Shown piece after piece: positions 9,121 through 17,891 of a stretch of DNA of 32,581 nucleotides (positions within the stretch are counted from its first letter, which is position 1; every line of letters starts with the position of its first letter). The stretch is from assembly GCA_003508005.1 (NCBI GenBank), contig DNUE01000080.1:1-32581 (forward strand). The letters are read 5' to 3'. This DNA is from Desulfobulbaceae bacterium (lineage in GTDB: Bacteria; Desulfobacterota; Desulfobulbia; Desulfobulbales; Desulfobulbaceae). Made by a program: the position numbers and the translations under genes. The notes below the pieces were generated by a model. It had not been told where the DNA came from, searched no databases, and saw only the letters and a list, made by a program, of their open reading frames with translations.

Positions 9121-9536
9121 GTATTCTCCGGCCTGCGCATGACCAGGGACCTGACCACATAGGAACGGGTCCCTTTGTTCTGAAGAATGGTCAAGTCAAT
9201 AGCCTTGAGCAGATCATCCCCCTTCTTGATCCCGGTGTCTTCCTCGCCCAGTTCGACCACCTCCGCCTGCCATCTGTAGCTCGGATACTCATCGCCGAAA
9301 TCGCCTTCGCCGCCATTCAGTTCCTCGAAATCCATGGACTCCAGTTCAGTCAGCTTCTGCTGGGCCAGCAGGGCGGCCATCACCCTGAACCGCGATTCTC
9401 CGGCAACAGAGACGCTCTGCGACTGAGAGCCGATCAGGGTGACAAAGGCGATGGCGATAATCGCTACCGCGACCATCACTTCCAGAAAGGTAAAGCCATG
9501 CTGACCGTTTTTTGTCGTTGTTGTTTGCACCATCAT
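9117..9536 (-). CDS. gspI: T2SS minor pseudopilin GspI
   Basis: Minor pseudopilin (139 aa). The leader of about 13 residues ends in NGQHG, cleaved before FTFLEVMVAVAIIAIAF, with Glu at +5. The distal part has LLAQQKLTELESMDFEELNGGEGDFGDEYPSYRWQAEV in the pattern of GspI, shown here only to identify segments around residues 65-100. The chosen ATG at 9536 has AGGAAG 8 nt upstream. The frame is open further up to a GTG at 9647 that overlaps the preceding glycosyltransferase stop, but that would put about 50 residues before the prepilin cleavage site, which is unlikely. It is the first gene of the gsp operon in the window. Confidence 0.9.
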   Translation of the reverse strand: MMVQTTTTKNGQHGFTFLEVMVAVAIIAIAFVTLIGSQSQSVSVAGESRFRVMAALLAQQKLTELESMDFEELNGGEGDFGDEYPSYRWQAEVVELGEEDTGIKKGDDLLKAIDLTILQNKGTRSYVVRSLVMRRPENT

Positions 9537-9583
9537 TATCGCGGCTTCCTGGAATCGTTCTGCTGCCTCTGAAGCGTCGTGTA

Positions 9584-9613
9584 AGTATACCACGTGGAGG
9601 GACATTTGCGCAA
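9584..9613 (-). promoter_or_regulatory. Candidate sigma-70 promoter for the gsp operon
   Basis: On the minus strand, TTGCGC (9613-9608) is followed after 18 bp by TATACT (9589-9584), a 5-of-6 match to the -10 consensus. It lies about 48 bp upstream of the gspI ATG, in the 107-bp gap after the glycosyltransferase. A small inverted repeat (GGTCC, 6-nt loop, GGACC, 9617-9632) lies just upstream and might weakly separate the LPS and gsp transcripts; it has no U-tract. Confidence 0.45.
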
Positions 9614-9643
9614 ACCGGTCCTGCTTCGGACCATCTGGTTCAA

Positions 9644-10783
9644 TCACGCCTCAGGACTCTTGCCTGGTCGGGAGCAGCCGGGCGGCTCAATCCCGAACCG
9701 CAAGTAGATCTGAAGGAGATTGCTGATCATTGTCTGCAGTCCATATCGTTCGGCAAGAACTTTTCTCTGCTCAGCAACCGCATGCTCATCACGGAGCAGC
9801 CGGCTGCTCAATTGCAGCAATCCGGCCCTGGCTGATGCCACATCGTCATAATCAATGAGTTGATAGGTTTGCACGCAGGAAAGAGGTTCAAGAAGGGAGG
9901 GGGTGCGGCAGACCAGAAGCGGCAGGCCGTACAAGAGACCCTGAATAAACGACTGGGAAATGCCTTCGGTGTCCCTGGAAGAAAAAAACAAAATATCAAA
10001 GGCGGAAAAATAATCTTCCGGCCGTTCCTGATGGCCGGCAAAAATAAATCTATCCCTGAGGCGCAGCCTATCCACTTCGGCTTCAAGGAGAGGCAGATCC
10101 TGTCCCCCGCCAACCAGCATGAATTTATACTGCTCCGGCATCACCGCAGCTGTTCTGACGATGAAAATCTGACCCTTGTAAATCCGCAGATAACCGACAT
10201 TCCCCACCAGGATCTCATTTTCACCTATCTGGTATCTGTCCCGGATTTCCTTTCGCTTCTCCCGGGAATAGAGGAATCGTTGCTCATCTATTCCGGTCGG
10301 CTGGACAATAATTTTCTCCGCCGAGACCCCCTGTTCGATCAAACCATCACGGATGGCCTCGCTGCAGGCAAGGATTACATGCGGGAAGGTGTTATAACTG
10401 AAAGCGGAAGAAATCGGCGAGAGGACATGACGGGTCCTGACTATAAGAGGCACCCTGCATACTCTGGCGACAGCCCCGGCCATCCAGCTGTCTTCCGAGG
10501 AATGGGTGTTGACCACCGTCGGTTGCAATTCCCGCATAGTTCTGACAAGTTTCCACCAGGAAGGGAGGTGAAACTTGGAGATAAATTCGGCCGGACAGAC
10601 CATAAACCCCTCCTTCCTTCCGTACCGGGCCAGTTCGCTCTCTTCCGGCACCATCAGGCAGCAGCGGAAACCGCATTTGCGCATCTCCCTGAGTTCGGTC
10701 ATGGTCCGGATTTCCTGCCCTCCCCAACTGCGTGACCAGTCGGTTTGCACGATCAAGGGAGTATCGACTGAGGTCATTGCCAT
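9644..10783 (-). CDS. GT4-family glycosyltransferase (LPS cluster, distal gene)
   Basis: Predicted cytoplasmic/peripheral sugar transferase of the GT-B, GT4 type (379 aa). It starts with a Gly-rich donor-side loop, VQTDWSRSWGGQEIRT, then the NTHSSEDSWMAGAVAR segment. The C-terminal Rossmann half begins near residue 190 with GNVGYLRIYKGQIFIVRTA (the usual RxxKG motif), continues with FMLVGGGQDLPLLEAEV, and has DILFFSSRDTEGISQSFIQGLLYGLPLLV. In the last of these the classical E-x7-E motif reads E-x7-Q. Acceptor and sugar cannot be told from sequence; a role in LPS core or O-antigen assembly is inferred from wecB and waaL upstream. The ATG at 10783 has an in-frame ATG two codons later. About 100 bp separate it from wecB. 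Confidence 0.85.
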   Translation of the reverse strand: MAMTSVDTPLIVQTDWSRSWGGQEIRTMTELREMRKCGFRCCLMVPEESELARYGRKEGFMVCPAEFISKFHLPSWWKLVRTMRELQPTVVNTHSSEDSWMAGAVARVCRVPLIVRTRHVLSPISSAFSYNTFPHVILACSEAIRDGLIEQGVSAEKIIVQPTGIDEQRFLYSREKRKEIRDRYQIGENEILVGNVGYLRIYKGQIFIVRTAAVMPEQYKFMLVGGGQDLPLLEAEVDRLRLRDRFIFAGHQERPEDYFSAFDILFFSSRDTEGISQSFIQGLLYGLPLLVCRTPSLLEPLSCVQTYQLIDYDDVASARAGLLQLSSRLLRDEHAVAEQRKVLAERYGLQTMISNLLQIYLRFGIEPPGCSRPGKSPEA

Positions 10784-10885
10784 CCTGTTACCCGGATCAT
10801 CGAAAAGAAAACCCGCTCGCTCTTGTTGTCTGACCTGGAGAGGGAAAGAATGAGTCGCGCACGGTGGAATTTCATCGGCGACACC

Positions 10886-12058
10886 TCACTCTGCCGACCT
10901 GACCCGCATGCCCCTGCGAGAGGTCAGGTACTCTTCGACAATCTCAACAATGCGCCGGGCCGCCCGGCCATCGCCGTAAGGATTGACCGCCTTGCGCATG
11001 GCCTGATAATGGGCCTGGTCATCCAGCAACCGGGAAACCGCCGCCACAATCTTTTCCCTGGCGTTGCCGGCCAGGCAGGCGATCCCAGCCTCCACCGCCT
11101 CCGGCCGTTCGGTGGTGTCCCGCATCACCACCACCGGCTTGCCGAACGATGGCGCCTCCTCCTGGACCCCGCCGGAATCGGTGAGCACCAGCGTGCAGCG
11201 ATCCAGCAGATAGACAAAGGCTGCATATTCCTGCGGCGCCGTGAGAAAAATATTACTCACCTTGGCGGAGCTGAGAATCGCGGTCACCGGCTTCTGCACC
11301 TGGGGATTGAGGTGCACGGGATAGACAAAGGCAACCTCCGGATAGGCACGGGCGAGATCGACCAGGGCCTGGCAGATTTCCCTGAACCCCTCCCCGAAAT
11401 TCTCCCGCCGATGGCCGGTGACCAGGACCATCCGTCCGCAGGTGGCCAGCCAGGGATAACGGCCGGCGAACTCTCTTATCAGAATAGGGTCCCCGCTCAG
11501 CCGCTGCCGGATGATCATCAGGGCGTCAATGACCGTATTTCCTGTGACAAAGATGCGCTCCGCCCCTACCCCTTCCCGCAACAGGTTCTGCCTGGCCCGT
11601 TGGGTGGGGGCAAAATGGAGGTCCGCGATCACCCCGGTTACCCGGCGATTGATCTCCTCAGGAAAGGGCTGGTACTTGTCGCCGGTGCGCAGGCCGGCTT
11701 CCACGTGGCCCACCGGCACCCGGGCATAATAGGCGGCCAGGGACGCGGCCATGGTGGTGGTGGTGTCGCCATGCACCAGCACCAGGTTCGGCTGCTCCCT
11801 GGTGAGCACGGACCGCAGTTTCTGCAGCAGGCGTGCTGTCAGGTCATAGAGGTCCTGTCCCGGCTGCATGATCCGCAGGTCATAATCGGGCCGGATGGCG
11901 AACAGGTCAAGGACCTGGTCCAGCATTTCCCGGTGCTGAGCAGTGACGCAAACCTTGAGGCGGAGCCCCGGCCTTGCCCGCAATTCGTCGATAAGCGGCG
12001 CCATCTTGATGGCTTCGGGCCTGGTGCCGAAAATGCAAAGCACAAGCGGGTGTGTCAT
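10886..12058 (-). CDS. wecB: UDP-N-acetylglucosamine 2-epimerase (non-hydrolysing)
   Basis: Interconverts UDP-GlcNAc and UDP-ManNAc, giving ManNAc-type precursors for surface polysaccharide. The 390-aa length and motifs are classical: FGTRPEAIKMAPLI at residues 10-23, HGDTTTT with D98, HVEAGLRTGD with E120, PEEINRR with E134, and VTGHRRENFG with H216. These match the known catalytic Asp, Glu, Glu and His positions of the family. DSGGVQEEAPSFGKPVVVMR near the end binds nucleotide. The ATG overlaps the stop of the upstream glycosyltransferase as ATGA. No wecC-type dehydrogenase is present nearby, so the downstream fate of ManNAc is not visible here. Confidence 0.96.
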   Translation of the reverse strand: MTHPLVLCIFGTRPEAIKMAPLIDELRARPGLRLKVCVTAQHREMLDQVLDLFAIRPDYDLRIMQPGQDLYDLTARLLQKLRSVLTREQPNLVLVHGDTTTTMAASLAAYYARVPVGHVEAGLRTGDKYQPFPEEINRRVTGVIADLHFAPTQRARQNLLREGVGAERIFVTGNTVIDALMIIRQRLSGDPILIREFAGRYPWLATCGRMVLVTGHRRENFGEGFREICQALVDLARAYPEVAFVYPVHLNPQVQKPVTAILSSAKVSNIFLTAPQEYAAFVYLLDRCTLVLTDSGGVQEEAPSFGKPVVVMRDTTERPEAVEAGIACLAGNAREKIVAAVSRLLDDQAHYQAMRKAVNPYGDGRAARRIVEIVEEYLTSRRGMRVRSAE

Positions 12059-13362
12059 GGTGCACTGCTCCCGGTGTTTAGTCCCCGCCGACCGGAGCGG
12101 ACCGCCTCGGCAATGGCAACCAACTCGCCCACGGCTCGCTCCACCGTCCAGGTAGAGGCGCTGGCCCGGGGGGCAAGCGAACTTGCCGCAAAACTGGCAA
12201 CAATCCTTTCCACGCCATCGGCCACCGCTTCGATGTCATCGGCCGGAACCGGGAAGTGGCCGCCCTCTTCCAGCATCTCCCGCAGTTCCTCGTTGTGATG
12301 CACCAGGCCCAGAATCGGCCGGCCGCTGAGCATATATTCATAGACCTTGGAAGGGATGGTCTCGGTGGAAAAAAAGATGGTATTCTGAATGAGCAGCAGG
12401 CAGTCGCTCCGCTGCATGGCCCGCAGGGCTTCCTTCCTCGCCAGCACCCCGTGATTGCTGAGCAAATTCGCCAGTCCGAGATCCTCGACTGCTTTCCTGG
12501 AGCCGCCATCCAGGGAGCCGTAGATGTCGATCCTGACAATATCCGCTGGAATCCGCCCGTTGTCCAGCAGCAACCGCAGGGCCTTGAGAAAAATGACCAG
12601 GTTCCGGGTGCCGTTGAGGGTGCCTAAATGGGCAAAATGGCACTGTTCCCCCTTTTCATACAGATCTTTTTGGAACATCGCAGGGTCGGCCCCAGGATAA
12701 ACCACTGTCCCCAAACAAAACATTCCGCTGCGGGCCGCCATATTGTCCCTGGCGGCCCTGGCCAGAAAGATAAACCGGTCGGCATGCAGGCAAATCCATT
12801 TTTCGAGCCATCTGTACAGGGCCAGGACCCTTCTGCCCCTTCGCCAGCCCTGATCATGAACAAGCGGGTCCTGGGTCTCAGCGAGCCACGGCAGCCCGGT
12901 CAGGCGGCAGAGCAGGCCGGCGGCCACATGGGCGGCAGCTGTGCCGCCGGTCGAATAAAGCAACTCAGGGCGGTAGCGGCGGCAGAGAAGAAAGCCCCGG
13001 ATCACGGCCCCAAAAAACCAGGACCACTCGCTTTCCAAGTTGATGATCATCTTCTCCAGCAGATAGAAGGGAAAAACCGGCAGGAGCAGCAAGGTTTCCG
13101 CCAGCTTGAACTGCCAATGCTTTACCAGGCGCTTGCGGAGGGCGTGGCGCAGCTCAAACCTGATGCCCGACGGAGCGATGGACCAGCTGCGGTAGTGAGG
13201 CCAGCGCTGAAAACGCCCGCCAACAGGCCCGGTCAGCAGCACCGGGGTGATCCCTCGCGCCTCCAGATAAGGCAGCCGATCGTCTATGTGCTGGGAACAG
13301 GCAGAGCCGTCAATATTTGCCCGGTAGGACAAAATCAGCCAGGATCGCCGTGCCATGCTCAT
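12055..13362 (-). CDS. Putative GT4-type glycosyltransferase
   Basis: GT-B-fold glycosyltransferase of 435 aa. The N-terminal half has YRANIDGSACSQHIDDRLPYLEARGI, seen as the acceptor-side domain, and a hydrophobic patch near residues 90-110 (LLLLPVFPFYLLEKMIINL) that may attach it to the membrane. The middle has LYSTGGTAAAHVAAGLL and LAETQDPLVHDQ. The donor domain has CHFAHLGTLNGTRNLVIFL near residue 255 and IPSKVYEYMLSGRPILGLV near 345, the latter replacing the usual GT4 E-x7-E region. It overlaps wecB downstream and the ligase gene upstream by 4 bp each. The sugar specificity is unknown; the LPS context is the only clue. Confidence 0.75.
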   Translation of the reverse strand: MSMARRSWLILSYRANIDGSACSQHIDDRLPYLEARGITPVLLTGPVGGRFQRWPHYRSWSIAPSGIRFELRHALRKRLVKHWQFKLAETLLLLPVFPFYLLEKMIINLESEWSWFFGAVIRGFLLCRRYRPELLYSTGGTAAAHVAAGLLCRLTGLPWLAETQDPLVHDQGWRRGRRVLALYRWLEKWICLHADRFIFLARAARDNMAARSGMFCLGTVVYPGADPAMFQKDLYEKGEQCHFAHLGTLNGTRNLVIFLKALRLLLDNGRIPADIVRIDIYGSLDGGSRKAVEDLGLANLLSNHGVLARKEALRAMQRSDCLLLIQNTIFFSTETIPSKVYEYMLSGRPILGLVHHNEELREMLEEGGHFPVPADDIEAVADGVERIVASFAASSLAPRASASTWTVERAVGELVAIAEAVRSGRRGLNTGSSAP

Positions 13363-14594
13363 CCTTCTCCTGATTCCGGGCCCTCGCCGGTCTTAAAGAG
13401 CACTGCGCTGAAGAGCGAGAATAAAAAGGCGGTTTCAAAGACCATCAGATAGGACTCGGTGAGCATGATGGTCAGAAACAGAACCGGCAGGGCCAGACGC
13501 AGCCGCCACAGGTCATCGCCGCTGCGCAGCGCTGCCCGGACCTGCAGAAAAAAGATGGCCAGCAGTGAGGCCAGCCCCATCAGCCCGAACTGGCAGAGGA
13601 CGAGAATATAGTGGTTATGGGGGTTGTCCGTGGCCACCATCCTTGGCGAATACCGAAGGTTCATCCAGGTATAGGCCCGCTGGAAGTCCCCGGTTCCCAC
13701 TCCGACCAGAGGATGCAGGCGAATGATTTGCCATGAATTCTGCCAGAACAGGAGCCGCAGGCCGATGGAGGTATTGGGGTTTGTGTCAAAGACGGCGATT
13801 TCATCACGGGCCGCGTCGACCCGTTGCTGGAAGGTGGGACTGAGGGTATAACCGCCGGCAAAGAGCAACGGCACCGCAATCCCGGCAACCAGCAGGCCCT
13901 TGCGGATATTTTTTTTGAAATACTGGAATACCAGGAGAACGAACAGGGCAAAAAACGCCAACTGACCAGTCCTGCCCTCGGTGATGAACATATTGACGCT
14001 CATGGCCAGGGCCAGCACCAGCATGCCGGCGCGAAGCCGCTTACTGCCGGCTCCCCACAGGAACTCGTGCGCCGCAAGATAGCAGCCGAAGGCCAGCATG
14101 GGATTGTATACCACGTGGAAAAGCCTGCGGGTCGGATGCGCCGGGGTCACCCCCCCATAATGAAACAGATCCAGCCAGGCCAGATAGGTGGTCACCATCA
14201 TCAAGGTCAGCCCGGCCAGAAAAAAATAAAAAGTCCGGCGCCGGTGCTCGAGCTGCAGCGTGGAGAGGAAAACCGGCAGCATCAGGAGTTTCCACTGCTT
14301 GGCCAGCATGTCCACTCCGTCGTCCATTTCCTTAGTCCACAACAGCCCCAGGCCGTGCAGGGCCAGATAAACCAGCACCGCCACACAGACCTCGTTGCGA
14401 AATATCTCCTTGAATTTACTTCCATACGCCCCGGACACGACCCAAAGAAGAAGGATGAGCAAGGCAAGGGCCGTGACCGCCGAGGTTGACAGGGGCAGGC
14501 TCAAAGCCAGGAGGGCAATCAGCCAGGGATTGACGCGTCCGGCCGCTACCTGCATGCGATGCATTATAGCCATGGATGGGCCACCAGTTTTCAT
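13359..14594 (-). CDS. waaL: O-antigen ligase / polymerase family membrane protein (WaaL-like)
   Basis: Inner-membrane protein that probably transfers O-polysaccharide to lipid A-core (ligase) or polymerises it (Wzy); the families share a fold. It is 411 aa with about 10-12 hydrophobic segments. A large periplasmic loop in the Wzy_C region contains GVGTGDFQRAYTW and then TDNPHNHYILVLCQFGLMG, where the conserved His lies in the NPHNHY motif. The ATG at 14594 overlaps the upstream stop as ATGA, so I prefer it to the ATG at 14624, which would lie inside the upstream gene. Neighbours are a heptosyltransferase-like gene and glycosyltransferases, which favours ligase over polymerase, but this is inference. 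Confidence 0.8.
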   Translation of the reverse strand: MKTGGPSMAIMHRMQVAAGRVNPWLIALLALSLPLSTSAVTALALLILLLWVVSGAYGSKFKEIFRNEVCVAVLVYLALHGLGLLWTKEMDDGVDMLAKQWKLLMLPVFLSTLQLEHRRRTFYFFLAGLTLMMVTTYLAWLDLFHYGGVTPAHPTRRLFHVVYNPMLAFGCYLAAHEFLWGAGSKRLRAGMLVLALAMSVNMFITEGRTGQLAFFALFVLLVFQYFKKNIRKGLLVAGIAVPLLFAGGYTLSPTFQQRVDAARDEIAVFDTNPNTSIGLRLLFWQNSWQIIRLHPLVGVGTGDFQRAYTWMNLRYSPRMVATDNPHNHYILVLCQFGLMGLASLLAIFFLQVRAALRSGDDLWRLRLALPVLFLTIMLTESYLMVFETAFLFSLFSAVLFKTGEGPESGEG

Positions 14595-15711
14595 GCTCTG
14601 GCCTCGACGTGCCAGGCCTGCCATTGTCCCTGCAGCGCGAGGCAGGCCTCCCGGGCGACCTGCTCCGGGTCGATGGCCTTGACATCCTCCTCGCTACGCA
14701 GGGCCCGGAACCGATCTGCCGGCACGTAGCGCAGATCGGCAAACTCCTGGGCGAACAGGCCTACCGAGGGGGTGCCCACGGCGCTGGCCACATGCAGCAG
14801 GCCACCATCCGCGCAGAGCAGCAGGCGGCAGCCGGCAAGCACCGCAGCGCTCTCTTTCAGGGTCAGACGATCCACACAGTTTACAATTTCCGCCAGGGGC
14901 TGTTCCGCCATAATCTTTTTCGCCAGGGCATCGGCGTTCTCCGTGCCGAGCAGGACCAACGGCAGGCCCGGATGCTCCTGCAGCAGCAAACGCACCACCA
15001 GGTCCCAGGCATGGTAAATCCGATAATCCTCGCGACCGCCAAGGGCAATCCCCACGGCCCCATCCTTGATGCCCAGCTCCTCGAACAGGCCGGGCGAAAC
15101 CCGTCCGCATTCCATGACAAGCCGGGCCTGCCTCTCCAGCCTCTCCCCTTCCCTGCCCAGCAAATGCGCCATCCGGTACCAGGAAAACAGGGTCAGGTTG
15201 TAATCATCCCGGCAATAATGGAAATAATCGTTCTGGGTGACAAAGGGGGTCATGCGAAACAGGCGCTGCTTGGCCATAAGAGGTTTGGTCTGCAGGGCAT
15301 CGAGGATCACCAGGTCATAGCTGTTGCCAGCCGAAGCGGCATCATCCCGGTTGAGACAGAAAATCCTCTGGAACGCCCCTCCCTCCTCAAAAAGTTCCAC
15401 CGCCTTGGCCGAGGCCAGCAGGTCCACCTGCCGCCCCTGCAGGAGAATAATGGAGGAAAGCCGCATCAACGAATCGCCGATATGATCGCTCAGGTGCAGC
15501 CAAAGAATGCGGCGGGCCTCCGGTGGGATCCTCGCCCGATACCAGCGGCGCTGGCCTAGGGCATGGACCAGCAGCCAACGACGCAGGGTCTGCCAGCAGA
15601 GCTCCCGGTCCAGCAACTGCTCGTCCTTCTTTTGCAGCCAGGAGGCCGTGATGGCGTTGCGGCGGGCAAAAGGCAACCGGTTCCAGCTGCCCCGGAATGG
15701 CTGTCCATTCA

Positions 15712-15712
<1 letters not shown>
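14591..15712 (-). CDS. GT9-family glycosyltransferase (heptosyltransferase-like)
   Basis: Predicted to add heptose or another sugar to the LPS inner core. At 373 aa it shows the GT9 layout. An N-terminal helix-rich stretch of about 65 residues precedes the ILWLHLSDHIGDSLMRLSSI motif (corresponding to the D-x-G-D heptosyltransferase start), so this protein has an unusually long N-terminal extension. The C-terminal domain has VGIALGGREDYRIYHAWDL, LPLVLLGTENADALAKKI and LLCADGGLLHVASAVGTPSVGLF, the conserved donor-binding segment. Its ATG shares a base with the msbA stop (TGATG). The acceptor is not deducible. Confidence 0.82.
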
Positions 15713-17442
<1,730 letters not shown>

Positions 17443-17569
17443 AGACTGGTCGTATTCGTCGCTCCCATGGACAACGGGCGGAAGATATGTTTCCTGGCGG
17501 AAGCCGTATTCTTGAAAGGATACGGCGCAGTACCCTGCGTACAGGAGAAAATACCGTGTTAAACGTGCA

Positions 17570-17598
17570 GTACTAAAAGATAGACGAGATTTTGTCAA
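17570..17598 (-). promoter_or_regulatory. Candidate promoter of the msbA-LPS operon
   Basis: On the minus strand a perfect -35 hexamer, TTGACA (17598-17593), is followed after 17 bp by TAGTAC (17575-17570), a weak -10. It is the only good -35 in the divergent region on this strand and would give a leader of about 120 nt before the msbA ATG. Alternative -10 choices such as TTTAGT (spacer 15) overlap it. Confidence 0.4.
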
Positions 17599-17884
17599 GG
17601 ACGCCAGCAGGAGGGAAGGAGCAATAACCACCTCCCTCATTCAAGTTGAGCACCGTGGAAATCAGAGAAATGAATACCGTTCGCAAAAGATTGCTCGCCT
17701 TCTCCTCACAATGTCGCAATCATTTTTTTTCTGGAATAATATCAGAGCTGATGGCAGAATAAATAATGGTGAACCTCTCTGCCGCCCATTGCTGCAGGCT
17801 GTCTTTTCACTTGAAGCTTGCCTGCCGGGGAAGCGGCGGCGAATCATGACGCGGCATTGGAAAGAATCTCCCCTTTTTCTGCCC

Positions 17885-17890
17885 AAGGAG
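17885..17890 (+). promoter_or_regulatory. Ribosome binding site that argues for a TTG start
   Basis: AAGGAG lies only 1 nt before the ATG at 17892 but exactly 7 nt before the in-frame TTG at 17898. Normal Shine-Dalgarno spacing therefore favours the TTG, shortening the antiporter by two residues. Confidence 0.55.
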
Positions 17891-17891
17891 C

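Larger units (their letters stand above)
17443..17891. other. Divergent intergenic region between msbA and the antiporter gene
   Basis: About 450 bp without a supported gene. It holds the minus-strand promoter candidate for msbA and its leader, then AT-rich sequence (for example a run of eight T at 17723-17730 and an AATAAT at 17735-17740) that probably contains the plus-strand promoter. I see no convincing -35/-10 pair for the plus strand. Both strands have short open frames here; none has a family resemblance or a good ribosome site. Confidence 0.6.

Noticed and set aside
9537..9647. Longer gspI starting at GTG 9647
   Set aside because: It overlaps the preceding stop neatly but would place about 50 residues before the prepilin cleavage site and cover the promoter; ATG 9536 has a good ribosome site.
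17443..17640. N-terminal 66-residue extension of MsbA
   Set aside because: No family resemblance, includes the promoter candidate, and the shorter form matches the usual MsbA length.
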